Positions 1-7,912 of a DNA stretch of 64,000 bases are shown one piece after another. Under the pieces are notes generated by a model. It was given only the letters and a program-made list of their open reading frames with translations. It did not search any database and was not told the origin of the DNA. This stretch comes from Morganella morganii (lineage in GTDB: Bacteria; Pseudomonadota; Gammaproteobacteria; Enterobacterales; Enterobacteriaceae), in the NCBI RefSeq assembly GCF_019242955.1, contig NZ_CP066129.1, forward strand, positions 2,604,001 through 2,668,000, read 5' to 3'. Both the position numbers and the translations under genes were made by a program. Position 1 is the stretch's first letter. Each line of letters begins with the position of its first letter.

Positions 1-430
1 TCATGCCGGATTTCAGATGCGCACGAACAGAGCGCTCATTATCCTGATTAATAAATGCAACCGGCTTTCCGCTGTTTTCCGCGCACACCTGTTTATATAA
101 TGCCGATAAAATCCCCTGTCCGCGATAATCCTTTGCGATACAGACCGGGCCATAAAACCAGTTATTTTCCAGCAGTTCACCAAATTGCTGTGAGATCAGT
201 GCGGTCACCGGGGATATTTGTGCGGACTGCACCGGGAAACTGAATACCACACCTGCAATCACGTCATCGTCCTGAGCAATAATCACTGTCAGTGCATGCG
301 CAAACATCGTTTCAACTTTTTTCAGCGGGTATTCTCCCAATAATCCCCCCTGCCGTGACTGTGCGTTTTCCTGTAATAATGCAGCAACCTTTCCGCAGTC
401 CCTATTTTCCATCTGCCGGTAATGAATCAT
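1..430 (-). CDS. GNAT-family N-acetyltransferase (partial, 3' end outside window)
   Basis: The reading frame opens at the ATG at 430 and stays open to the left edge, giving about 143 residues. The protein begins MIHYRQMENRDCGKVAALL, the usual first strand and helix of a GNAT fold. Near the end it has GPVCIAKDYRGQGILSALY, which matches motif A (R/Q-x-x-G-x-G/A), the loop that binds the pyrophosphate of acetyl-CoA. By family it should acetylate an amine on an unknown small molecule or protein in the cytosol. It is followed on the same strand by nothing visible and preceded by ydcH. The substrate cannot be inferred from sequence. Confidence 0.82.
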   Translation of the reverse strand, partial: MIHYRQMENRDCGKVAALLQENAQSRQGGLLGEYPLKKVETMFAHALTVIIAQDDDVIAGVVFSFPVQSAQISPVTALISQQFGELLENNWFYGPVCIAKDYRGQGILSALYKQVCAENSGKPVAFINQDNERSVRAHLKSGM

Positions 431-500
431 CCTCTTTCCCCCGTATTATTAAGCCTGAAACAAAAAGCCACCGGATAAACCGATGGCATATAAGGGAAAT

Positions 501-722
501 TCAGTCATCTTCCGGCGGATTTTTCAGAAGCTGGTGGATCTCTTCTTTCAGGCGTAATTTTTGTTTTTTCAGTTCCACCACTTCCTCACTGTAGCCACTT
601 CTGTCTGACTTTTCCAGCCGGGCTATTTCATGATCGAGTTGATTGTGTTTATCAAACAACGTGCGGAACTCAAGGTTATTCTGGCGAAGATGGGAAATTA
701 AATCACGGTATTCCGGAAACAT
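501..722 (-). CDS. ydcH: YdcH family small coiled-coil protein
   Basis: This 73-residue protein is close to E. coli YdcH over its whole length: it starts MFPEYRDLISHLRQNN and contains LFDKHNQLDHEIARLE. It is highly charged and should form a helical hairpin or coiled coil (DUF465). Its function is unknown in E. coli as well. A strong ribosome binding site (AGGAGGT) lies eight bases before the ATG. The gene stands alone between the acetyltransferase and a putative lipoprotein gene. Confidence 0.92.
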   Translation of the reverse strand: MFPEYRDLISHLRQNNLEFRTLFDKHNQLDHEIARLEKSDRSGYSEEVVELKKQKLRLKEEIHQLLKNPPEDD

Positions 723-888
723 AACAATTTACCTCCTGTCAGTGACTATATAATCATCATCTGCGATTTCCGCCTGCAAATCAAAGATCAGACGCTGAAA
801 ATTTGACATTGGTTTGTGGTTTAATACCGTATCCGTTTTTCGCTGCCTGCCTTCACGAAGATTCAGCTCCGGCACAACCGGCAGTAAA

Positions 889-1284
889 TCAGGGTCTTAT
901 TGTGAAGGTCATACGTGCTGATGGTTTTACTTCGTAAGTCTGCTTTTCACTATTCCAGACAAACTCCGGCGCCGCATACCGGCCATAAGTATAGGAAGGA
1001 AACTCATTGGGTTTATAAGAAAAATCACTATCGATACCGGTATTTTTGCTTTCTTTTAGTCCGGCTTTAAAAATTTCATTCAGTTTATTTTGGCTTTTTT
1101 CTGCATCCTGCTCGAATTTCGAACGACCGGCAAGCATATAGCCAGGCTTACCGGTGGTATTATTTATACGATTATCGGGTGTTTTTTTGGTGGCTATCGT
1201 TAGTTCAGAGTGACTTTTATTTCCTGCCTCAGCACAACCAACAAGCAGACATAATGACAGATGAGATATAACTACATAATGCAT
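889..1284 (-). CDS. Putative small lipoprotein of unknown function
   Basis: The 131-residue product has a hydrophobic N-terminus ending in LCLLVGC, which fits a lipobox with the lipidated cysteine at residue 17. The first residues lack the usual lysines or arginines, so the signal peptide is atypical. The rest is hydrophilic and rich in Lys, Asn and Ser, with no domain that I recognise. A weak AGGA precedes the ATG by about ten bases. There are no partner genes: the downstream gap of about 165 bp leads to ydcH and the upstream neighbour arsB ends at 1498. Confidence 0.6.
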   Translation of the reverse strand: MHYVVISHLSLCLLVGCAEAGNKSHSELTIATKKTPDNRINNTTGKPGYMLAGRSKFEQDAEKSQNKLNEIFKAGLKESKNTGIDSDFSYKPNEFPSYTYGRYAAPEFVWNSEKQTYEVKPSARMTFTIRP

Positions 1285-1497
1285 AAGGTTAATTCCTGAT
1301 AATTGACCCCGGCATTATTACATAAGATTATTTTATATGTAAATGTAGTGAAAAATAACATACCGTTATTAACTGATAATACCACCTGAGACTAAGTGAA
1401 ATATAAAATCAATTTTCCCGTCATTTTTTGCATTAATAAAAGAAACAACTATATTTAGTTTCTATCGCAGTTGATTGTCTTATGAAAATAATTTGCA

Positions 1498-2786
1498 TTA
1501 ATTCAGTAAAGACAACCTGATGACCAGAGCCACTAAGGTCACCGTTAAAACAGGAATGGTCATAATAACGCCTGTTTTAAAGTAATACCCCCATGTAACC
1601 GCCATATTTTTCTGAGACAGAACATGCAGCCACAATAATGTTGCCAGGCTCCCGATCGGGGTAATTTTAGGTCCCAAATCTGCACCGATAACATTCGCGT
1701 ATATCATCGCTTCCTGAACAAGACCTGTCACATTACTGCCTTCAACCGATAATGCACCGACAAGAACGGTTGGCATATTGTTCATCACAGAAGATAAAAA
1801 AGCGATGATATAACCCGTTCCGAGTGTTGCAGCCCATATACCCTTGTCTGCAAGATAATTAAATATTTCTGACAGGTAATCTGTGAGCCCCGCATTTTTC
1901 AGGCCATATACAACAAGGTACATACCCAGTGAGAAAATAACTATTTGCCACGGAGCACCGCGCAATACTTTCCGGGTATTAATCATTTTTCCCTGTGATG
2001 CCACCAACCATAAAACGAATGCACCAATCGCCGCAATAACACTAACCGGAATACCAAGCGGTTCGAGAACAAAAAAACCGATAAGCAGTAAAACCAGAAC
2101 AAACCATCCCGCTTTAAATGTTTTCAGATCTTTGATCGCCGATGCGGGGGTATTCAGTTTTGACGTATCGTAGTGTTTTGGAATATCCCGGCGAAAGAAC
2201 CAGTGCAGCATAACAAGTGTTGCAATAATAGCGGCAATATCCACCGGCACCATGACCGACGCATATTCCGTAAATCCGATCTTAAAGAAATCAGCGGAGA
2301 CAATATTCACCAGATTTGACACTATCAGCGGTAAACTTGCAGTATCGGCAATAAATCCCGCAGCCATCACAAAGGCCAGCGTTGTGCCCTTACTGAACCC
2401 CAGAGCCAGTAACATAGCAATAACGACAGGCGTTAATATCAGAGCCGCCCCGTCATTAGCAAATAAGGCCGCAACACATGCACCGAGCAGGATAATATAA
2501 CTGAATAATAATTTACCTTTTCCCCGCCCCACTTTGCCACATGAAGCGCCGCCCATTCAAAAAATCCGCTTTCATCCAGAATAAGACTGATAATAATAAC
2601 AGCAACAAATGTGCCCGTTGCATTCCAGACGATATTCCAGACAGCCGGGATATCCTGAACGGTTATCACCCCGGATAATAATGCAGCCAATGCACCGGCA
2701 GCCGCACTCCAGCCTATGCTCAGTCCTTTGGGCTGCCAGATAACAAATGCAATGGTCAGAATAAATATTAATGCCGCAATAAACAT
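1498..2786 (-). pseudogene. arsB: arsB, arsenite efflux permease, interrupted by a frameshift
   Basis: Two frames together give a near full-length ArsB, an inner-membrane arsenite/antimonite antiporter with about 12 membrane segments. The first part (2786 to about 2525) begins [19 protein letters not shown] with an AGAGG site upstream and runs to HVAKWGG. The second part continues from [15 protein letters not shown] to the stop at 1498. The break lies in the G-run near 2522-2526, where one G appears to be missing: restoring it would read W-G-G-G-K-G. Family hallmarks such as [12 protein letters not shown] and [15 protein letters not shown] are intact. As written the gene makes only a truncated protein. 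It could be a true mutation or a homopolymer sequencing error. Confidence 0.92.
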
Positions 2787-2854
2787 AAAAACCTCTTTCA
2801 GGGAACTATCCGTACCGTAAACACCAAATACAGGAAAAACATTTTTCACCGCAA

Positions 2855-2881
2855 CAAACACATATGAAAAAACACATATGT
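2855..2881 (-). promoter_or_regulatory. Possible second ArsR operator between arsR and arsB
   Basis: Two CATATG half-sites flank an A/T run in the 108-bp gap between arsR and arsB. Read on the minus strand, the sequence resembles the putative operator ahead of arsR (ATATGT, a T-rich spacer, then ATGTGTTT). The similarity is seen; binding by ArsR is inference. Confidence 0.4.
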
Positions 2882-2894
2882 TAATTTAAAAAAA

Positions 2895-3230
2895 TCAGCC
2901 GGAACAATATCCGGATGACGTTTTATCGGTTATTACTTTCAAAAGGTGTGACACCCTGTTTTTTTCTGTACTGAACGCAACATCGATAATATTTCTGACC
3001 CAGGGCAACAAAGCGGGTGATAACCGGTAATGAACCCATTTCCCGTGCCTGGAATCGAGCAATAATCCTGATTCCCTGAGCATAGCAAGATGTCGTGAAG
3101 TTTTCGGCTGGGACAGGTTTAACGCGGTGTAAATATCACAAACACACAGTTCACCTGATGCTTTGAGCAGCAATATGATATCCAGCCTTGTCCGGTCACT
3201 TAATATCTTAAACAGTTGTAACGATTCCAT
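2895..3230 (-). CDS. arsR: Arsenic-responsive repressor ArsR
   Basis: ArsR/SmtB winged-helix repressor of 111 residues, counted from the ATG at 3230, which follows AGGAGTGGAT; a longer frame to 3281 lacks a good ribosome site. It contains GELCVCDIYTALNLSQP: the C-x-C pair in ELCVCD binds As(III) or Sb(III), which releases DNA, and the following segment is the recognition helix. QPKTSRHLAMLRESGLLL and GKWVHYRLSP complete the wing and match E. coli ArsR. It sits upstream of arsB on the same strand, so it should repress itself and arsB. No arsC is present in the window. Confidence 0.95.
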   Translation of the reverse strand: MESLQLFKILSDRTRLDIILLLKASGELCVCDIYTALNLSQPKTSRHLAMLRESGLLLDSRHGKWVHYRLSPALLPWVRNIIDVAFSTEKNRVSHLLKVITDKTSSGYCSG

Positions 3231-3258
3231 ATCCACTCCTGCATAATTACTGCGGACT

Positions 3259-3300
3259 AATATACTCCCGAATAAACACATACGTCAAAACATATATAAC
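3259..3300 (-). promoter_or_regulatory. arsR promoter and putative operator
   Basis: On the minus strand TTGACG (3288-3283) and TATATT (3264-3259) are separated by 18 bases and lie just ahead of the arsR start. ATATATGT and ATGTGTTT repeats around the -35 hexamer resemble the ArsR boxes of enterobacterial ars operons. Confidence 0.55.
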
Positions 3301-3512
3301 AGAAAACCATCCATAGCATGGATCTGTGCGGGCTTATATTATTACCTCATTACCAGCCACTCTGCCTGACTGCACTCAGCCACCGGAATAGTGACAGAAC
3401 TGTCGTATATACGCTAAGATCATGTTATCCCTAATCAGGAGCGTTGTTTTGTGATGGCGACAGATAGCCTTAACATCAGAACTTACCAATTCATATTACG
3501 TCAGGAAATATA

Positions 3513-3812
3513 ATGAGCACCTCAGTGAACGAAAAGCAGGTAAATGCATCCGTAATATACAAACTGATCCTGATAGGGCTAAGCATTCCGATGATATTTA
3601 TTTCACTGCTTTCAGGCATTATGGGGGCGTTTGGCTACGGTACTGTTCTGGTAAATGGTGAGTTAATCACAGGTATCGCGGCTCTGCCGGCTTCCCTGCT
3701 TATCGGGGTGGCTTTTATTGGTGTATTTACTGCTGTTTTCGGAACAATGATTTTCATCGGATTATGGTGTTACAGCAAATTCCGCCCTTTAAAAATAAAA
3801 GTCATTGACTGA
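3513..3812 (+). CDS. Small inner-membrane protein of unknown function
   Basis: The 99-residue product has two clear hydrophobic segments (about residues 16-43 and 55-87) and a basic C-terminal tail, as expected for a two-helix inner-membrane protein. AGGAAATATA precedes the ATG. A strong terminator follows at once, so it is a single-gene transcript on the plus strand among minus-strand neighbours. I recognise no family. Confidence 0.65.
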   Translation: MSTSVNEKQVNASVIYKLILIGLSIPMIFISLLSGIMGAFGYGTVLVNGELITGIAALPASLLIGVAFIGVFTAVFGTMIFIGLWCYSKFRPLKIKVID

Positions 3813-3831
3813 CGTTAAAATCAATAAATAT

Positions 3832-3855
3832 CCCCCGGCATAGCCGGGGTTTTTC
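3832..3855 (+). terminator. Intrinsic terminator
   Basis: CCCCGGC and GCCGGGG form a seven-pair stem with a three-base loop, followed by TTTTT, 20 bases after the stop of the small membrane protein gene. Confidence 0.85.
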
Positions 3856-3866
3856 TGTGTACAAGA

Positions 3867-3899
3867 AGGAAATCCGCCATCTGTTGGCGGATTTCTTTT
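3867..3899 (+). terminator. Second hairpin, possibly bidirectional
   Basis: GAAATCCGCC and GGCGGATTTC form a ten-pair stem followed by TTTTAT on the plus strand. It lies between convergent genes and may also stop transcription of the NUDIX gene. Confidence 0.65.
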
Positions 3900-3909
3900 A
3901 TCATTATTT

Positions 3910-4368
3910 TTATTTCTCACCAGAGGTGTATTCGCTTAAAATCCGCACAATAATTTCAACGGGAAAAATCTGTTGCTCTGTTTCCGCAAGCTCACTTAAC
4001 GCCCACCACTTGTGGTCATTTATTACCTCTTTTTCCTGCGTAGTCCAGTCAGAAAAATTCAGTTCTTCATCACTGACATTGACCAGATAAAATCGCTCCT
4101 CTGCCATCACTGTTTCGCCATTTGGCAAAAGCATCGGAAATGTGTTTTCCGCTGCCACAGCACCAAATTTATCGCGGATAATTCCGGTTTCTTCCCTGAG
4201 CTCCCTGCATGCAGCCTGTTCATAGGTTTCACCCGGTTCAAGCCCTCCGCCCGGTGTCGCCCAGTATGATTCACCTGACAGAGCACCGCTGTTAAACCGA
4301 AAATGAAATAATAATATTTCATTTTGTTTGTTTAAGATGAAGAATCTTGCTGAAGGCCTTATTTTCAT
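3910..4368 (-). CDS. NUDIX hydrolase
   Basis: The ATG at 4368 gives about 152 residues; the longer frame to 4488 would overlap the next gene and lacks the fold's start. The NUDIX box is complete: G-x5-E-x7-R-E-x-x-E-E-x-G is seen in GGLEPGETYEQAA and CRELREETGI. These residues bind Mg and cleave a nucleoside diphosphate linked to another moiety. A conserved W-x-TPGG segment lies just ahead. The likely substrate is a damaged or surplus nucleotide, but the exact one cannot be told. The gene follows the YdeN-like hydrolase by only 34 bases and may be cotranscribed with it. Confidence 0.9.
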   Translation of the reverse strand: MKIRPSARFFILNKQNEILLFHFRFNSGALSGESYWATPGGGLEPGETYEQAACRELREETGIIRDKFGAVAAENTFPMLLPNGETVMAEERFYLVNVSDEELNFSDWTTQEKEVINDHKWWALSELAETEQQIFPVEIIVRILSEYTSGEK

Positions 4369-4402
4369 TATTTGTACCAAACCACACTGTATTCTTCCCG
4401 GA

Positions 4403-4966
4403 TCAAAAAACAGTCCTGAATATATTAAGCAGCGCCGGAAACTCCGTATACCCTTCCCTGTCCAGAAAATGTCCGGCGTTGTTTTCAATAATAACCTGAG
4501 TCTGCAACGACTCCGCCAGCATTACAGATGCCTGCGGGCTGACCACCCAATCGTCAGACGATATGACTGATATTCGTTTACCGGAAATATCAGTCAGTTT
4601 AGTATAATTCAGAGGATACTGAACATGAGCATCCAGCTCAGGTAGTGTCTCCTGACTGCAATCAAAACCGGAGACTAAAATATAGCCACCCGGTTTTGTC
4701 CCTTCAGGAATATGTTCAGCGATATATCGCAATACAGTAATACAACCAAGACTGTGCCCGACAAAAATCGTATTTTCATCCGCTGTTATATTGTTGCTGA
4801 TAAGGCATTGCTGCCATTTTTGCGGATCAGGAGAATGCGGTTCCGGCATCGCAGGAACGGCAACTGTGGCACCAAGCAATTCCAGCTCTTTTTTTAACCA
4901 CGGAAACCAGTTATCTGCCGGTGATGCAGTATAACCGTGAACAATAATAACGTTTTTTCCTTTCAC
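4403..4966 (-). CDS. RBBP9/YdeN-type alpha/beta hydrolase
   Basis: A 187-residue single-domain alpha/beta hydrolase. VIIVHGYTASPADNWFPWL is the opening strand and oxyanion loop of the RBBP9/YdeN family (DUF1234-like). GHSLG holds the nucleophile Ser72, ISSDDWVV supplies the acid, and NNAGHFL the catalytic histidine. Members are small cytosolic serine hydrolases of poorly known substrate. There is no signal peptide. It is followed closely by the NUDIX gene on the same strand. Confidence 0.86.
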   Translation of the reverse strand: MKGKNVIIVHGYTASPADNWFPWLKKELELLGATVAVPAMPEPHSPDPQKWQQCLISNNITADENTIFVGHSLGCITVLRYIAEHIPEGTKPGGYILVSGFDCSQETLPELDAHVQYPLNYTKLTDISGKRISVISSDDWVVSPQASVMLAESLQTQVIIENNAGHFLDREGYTEFPALLNIFRTVF

Positions 4967-5068
4967 TCTCAGCCCCGGTCTTCAGGTTGAATTCTTAACA
5001 TATTGGTTTTATCCGGCTGTTTTACTATAACATTTTCTGTCATATTTTTAGCCGCTTTTTTAGTTTCT

Positions 5069-5782
5069 TCAGCTAAGAGACATAAAACCATTTTCAATAA
5101 AAATCTGTTGTGATTCAGTCTGTAACAGATAATCAGCAAAGGTCTGTGCTACCGGTGATATTAAGGCCATACAATATATTGCTTTGATATTATGCGCCTC
5201 CGGGATAGCTATTGTCGCCAGCCCGGGAAGTTCTGACGCTTTTTTCTGATAGTGCCGGTAACCAATAAATATATCTGCCTGATGAGAATGAATCAGCCAC
5301 TGAGAGGCCATTTGTCCCGCAGGGATCACCGGAGAATTTTTTCCGCCCGCCAGATGTCGTGTACGATTACGGATATTCTTCGCCAGTTCCGGATCGGTTT
5401 TACTGAGTTCAGAATAAAGCTGCACCACATAATCGCCGCAGGGGTCATCAACCGGCGTGGAAGTACCGATAATTAAATCCGGTGCACGAAGTAATTGCTG
5501 CCAGTCAGGATACTGTCCGGCTAATTCAGTGGTGGTAGTAATTCCTAAGTAATTGACAATAAAAGGCTCAACCCTGAATGCTACCTTATTCCGGAGTAAT
5601 GCTTCCGGATGTGTCCGATCCGCAGACAAAAACAGATCGCACTTTACCCCGGATTCAATTTTTTTCCGCAATAAACCGGCCGGACCAAAATCACAGGTTA
5701 CCGGTGGTATTTTATTACCGGAATAACGGGCCAAAATAGCAGTCAGTACTCCCCGCAGACTGCCGGCCGCCATAATATGCAT
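5069..5782 (-). CDS. ModA-like substrate-binding protein without signal peptide
   Basis: The 237-residue product resembles the ModA/WtpA (PBP type II) fold: it opens AAGSLRGVLTAI, has CDLFLSAD in the usual place, and DDPCGDYVVQLYSEL and ADYLLQTESQQIFIENGF near the hinge and C-terminus. ModA binds molybdate or tungstate in the periplasm. This one starts directly at the first strand (MHIMAAGSL) with no signal sequence, so it may be cytosolic or may have lost export. Its ATG shares one base with the TAA of the upstream binding-protein gene, implying translational coupling. No permease or ATPase gene lies nearby. The molybdate link comes from family and from the ModE-like box ahead of the operon. 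Confidence 0.82.
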   Translation of the reverse strand: MHIMAAGSLRGVLTAILARYSGNKIPPVTCDFGPAGLLRKKIESGVKCDLFLSADRTHPEALLRNKVAFRVEPFIVNYLGITTTTELAGQYPDWQQLLRAPDLIIGTSTPVDDPCGDYVVQLYSELSKTDPELAKNIRNRTRHLAGGKNSPVIPAGQMASQWLIHSHQADIFIGYRHYQKKASELPGLATIAIPEAHNIKAIYCMALISPVAQTFADYLLQTESQQIFIENGFMSLS

Positions 5783-6828
5783 TAATGACTACCCTGATAG
5801 TGAGTACGATAGAATTTCTGATACCAGTTATTCACCTTCGCATCCACATCAATATCGGCAAATTTCTGCGGATACAATTTAGCAGCCATCCATAATTCAC
5901 CGATTGCCATCGCTTCCGGCATCGGATATCCCCAGGCTTTGGCATATTCCGGCATTAAATAAACACGTTTATTTTTCACTGCATCAATAACCAACCAGCG
6001 GGGATCATTATTAATTTCGTCAACAACACCAGGGTAGCGATCCTGAACAAAAATAACTTCGGGGTTCCAGCTGATAACCTGCTCGAGAGAAACCTGTTTA
6101 TACCCTTTAATGGTCGCGGCGGCGACATTCATTGCGCCGGCATGCTGCATCATTAAACCGGTATATTTTCCTGAGCCGTAAGTGGTTAAATCAGGATTAG
6201 CCATATAAGCACGAACACGCTGATTTTCAGGAATATCTTTCAGACGTTGGATTACTATATTTCTACTGTCAAAGGTTTGTTTAATCAGCTCTTTTGCATT
6301 GTCCGGCTTATTAACAATATCACCAATCAGGGTAATTCCTTCCTTCAACCCGTCATTGCAGGCTTGCTCTTCATTATCAAGCTCAGGATTCACATTATTT
6401 TTGGCGTGGCTGCTGTTGTCTTTCTGCAGTGAAATGGCGACAACCGGAATACCTACCTGCGTGATTTTATCGATCATTTCCTGTGGCGCATAATTAGTGA
6501 CAAAAACCACCTGCGGTTTCAGCTGCACCAGACTTTCCAGATTGACACTTTTCAGATCACCAACATTGGGCACTTTCACTAATTCAGGTACCAGCCGTTC
6601 ATAATTTTGACCAAGCTGCTCACGCCAGTTTCCCATCACGCCCACAATTTTGTCCGTCGCATCCAGCTGAACCAGTAAATTCAGTGTCTGATGCTGAAGA
6701 ACAGCCACCCGCTCAACATGATCATCAATAATAACCTTGCACCCCAGCTGATCTGTAAACTCTCTCGCCGCCTGGCCCGAAAATGAAAAAACGACAGCAA
6801 TAAAACCAATCAGATACTTTTTCATCAT
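5782..6828 (-). CDS. Class III periplasmic metal/oxyanion-binding protein (MolA/BtuF-like)
   Basis: A 348-residue exported binding protein: MMKKYLIGFIAVVFSFSGQA is a typical Sec signal. The mature part has the two-lobed class III (helical backbone) layout shared by BtuF, FepB-type proteins and MolA: VERVAVLQHQTLNLLVQL, LESLVQLKPQVVFVTN, and LEQVISWNPEVIFVQDRY. The family feeds ABC importers with cobalamin, ferric chelates, or, for MolA of Haemophilus, molybdate and tungstate. The MolA reading fits the overlapping ModA-like gene and the ModE-type operator on the promoter. A siderophore or haem ligand remains possible. No transporter subunits are adjacent, so it must work with a permease encoded elsewhere. 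Confidence 0.82.
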   Translation of the reverse strand: MMKKYLIGFIAVVFSFSGQAAREFTDQLGCKVIIDDHVERVAVLQHQTLNLLVQLDATDKIVGVMGNWREQLGQNYERLVPELVKVPNVGDLKSVNLESLVQLKPQVVFVTNYAPQEMIDKITQVGIPVVAISLQKDNSSHAKNNVNPELDNEEQACNDGLKEGITLIGDIVNKPDNAKELIKQTFDSRNIVIQRLKDIPENQRVRAYMANPDLTTYGSGKYTGLMMQHAGAMNVAAATIKGYKQVSLEQVISWNPEVIFVQDRYPGVVDEINNDPRWLVIDAVKNKRVYLMPEYAKAWGYPMPEAMAIGELWMAAKLYPQKFADIDVDAKVNNWYQKFYRTHYQGSH

Positions 6829-6844
6829 TATTACCCACCGGAAT

Positions 6845-6886
6845 CGATATATATCTGGTTATATATCGGATGGTTTTATGGGTCAA
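6845..6886 (-). promoter_or_regulatory. Promoter overlapped by a ModE-box-like inverted repeat
   Basis: On the minus strand TTGACC (6886-6881) and TATAAC (6863-6858) are separated by 17 bases, a good sigma-70 promoter for the two binding-protein genes. CGATATATA (6845-6853) and TATATATCG (6860-6868) form a perfect nine-base inverted repeat with a six-base spacer, covering the -10 hexamer. This layout matches ModE operators, where molybdate-bound ModE blocks transcription. Binding is inferred. Confidence 0.65.
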
Positions 6887-6925
6887 CTGTTTCCGGGGGG
6901 GTATTGGCATGCAAAGATACTATCT

Positions 6926-7040
6926 TCTGTGCCGTACTCACTACGTTCAGTGATAATCTTTGTGCAGCCACATTTGCGGCAGGCGCAGGGGATACGACAG
7001 CACAGATTTTCCCGATAAAAACCCGCCGAAGCGGGTTATA
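6926..7040 (-). pseudogene. Relic of a phage HNH endonuclease gene with its upstream terminator
   Basis: Read on the minus strand from 7005, the frame gives RIPCACRKCGCTKIITERSEY. The intact prophage HNH gene at 33,573 starts with RIPRACRKRGCAKTTTDRSGY. The CGCTTCGGCGGG terminator hairpin ahead of it (7017-7039) is also shared with the prophage copy (33,575-33,596). The start codon is lost (CTG) and homology ends after about 27 codons. It is a scar of a former prophage. Confidence 0.6.
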
Positions 7041-7041
7041 A

Positions 7042-7254
7042 TGAATACTGATAGTTATCATCAAGCTTAATAAGGTTATAACCACCACAGAAAGATCCGG
7101 AGAAAGATATCTGCAACGCTCCTGTATCGGCAGAGTTAACAAAACAGACCTTTCCGGTACTCTCTTTCTATTTGTTGTTATTCGTATCCCGACCCCGGCT
7201 GATAACTGTCACAGCACCATCATCACGAAGAGAATAGTCAGAGATAACTTTGCT
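7042..7254 (-). pseudogene. blc: Remnant of blc, outer-membrane lipocalin
   Basis: The minus-strand frame from 7254 reads SKVISDYSLRDDGAVTVISR, then an in-frame TAG, then STGKVCFVNSADTGALQ and FCGGYNLIKLDDNY before a stop at 7036. It aligns with the middle of E. coli Blc (EKVTATYSLRDDGGLNVINK, SEGKAYFTGAP, FYGGYNVIALDREY). The TAG sits where Blc has the tryptophan of RGMWQQ. The N-terminal signal and lipobox and the C-terminal third are missing. Blc is a lipocalin lipoprotein that binds fatty acids or lysophospholipids; this copy is dead. Confidence 0.8.
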
Positions 7255-7265
7255 TATATTTTAAT

Positions 7266-7284
7266 AAGAATGATACTCATTATT
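7266..7284. promoter_or_regulatory. Fur-box-like sequence
   Basis: AAGAATGATACTCATTATT matches 15 of 19 positions of the classical Fur consensus. No iron gene starts beside it: one side holds the blc relic, the other the end of the MrpJ-like gene. It may be an orphan left by the deletion that truncated blc. Confidence 0.35.
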
Positions 7285-7325
7285 TTTTAGTAATAAATAA
7301 CATTGTGACTATACCTTCTGTATTA

Positions 7326-7598
7326 TCAGATTGCCAAAGGCTCCATATAGACAAAGGAGCTTTTTATTGATTCAGTATAATCATTCTCAGTTTCAGGAAA
7401 CAGATATTCATAGGATACGTGAAATATATTTATTATCTTAAATACAACACTGACATCTATTTTATTAACACCCCGTTCATACCTTGACAACTGTTGTTGT
7501 GATACTCCCAACATTTTGGCTAACATCTTAGTAGTCAAGCCGTTACGGTGTCTTAAGTCGCGGATGTTCTGCCCTACAATAAAATTAATATCTTTCAT
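7326..7598 (-). CDS. XRE-family regulator, MrpJ-like
   Basis: The ATG at 7598 follows AGGAGG by six bases and gives 90 residues: MKDINFIVGQNIRDLRHRNG and then a helix-turn-helix (MLAKMLGVSQQQLSRYERGV). This closely resembles MrpJ of Proteus mirabilis, a fimbrial-operon regulator that represses flagellar genes, including the SQQQLSRYERG recognition helix. MrpJ paralogues usually end a fimbrial operon, but no fimbrial gene is present here, so it is an orphan. The C-terminal twenty residues differ from MrpJ. Confidence 0.85.
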   Translation of the reverse strand: MKDINFIVGQNIRDLRHRNGLTTKMLAKMLGVSQQQLSRYERGVNKIDVSVVFKIINIFHVSYEYLFPETENDYTESIKSSFVYMEPLAI

Positions 7599-7883
7599 TA
7601 TGAACCTCCTAATAAACATATATTAAGGGTAAAGCATAATATGCTGACTGACAAACAAAACCATCGACAAAAAATCAACAAATCAGAATAATAATTTGCC
7701 AATGAAAGATATTTATTGCAAAAAATCTATGATTATAACTTAATGACCAATAAAAAGATGAATCCGCCACATTAGACTTAATTACAAATCTGATGCCAGG
7801 TAATTATACTTGTTTATATTTCGTTTAACTTTCGGCAGGTATATTCGGTTGCAGAAGTCATAAGTATCCCTTCCATTATTAAT

Positions 7884-7912
7884 TTGCCCGGCAATAGCCG
7901 GGCTATTTTTTC
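7884..7912 (+). terminator. Intrinsic terminator without an obvious plus-strand gene
   Basis: GCCCGGC and GCCGGGC form a stem followed by TATTTTTTC. The 7,620-8,015 interval holds only this hairpin and no convincing gene; the short frame on the minus strand across it is not supported. Confidence 0.6.

Noticed and set aside
6876-7142. Minus-strand frame of 88 codons upstream of the MolA-like gene
   Set aside because: It crosses the blc relic, a terminator, the HNH relic and the ModE-like promoter in a frame different from both relics.
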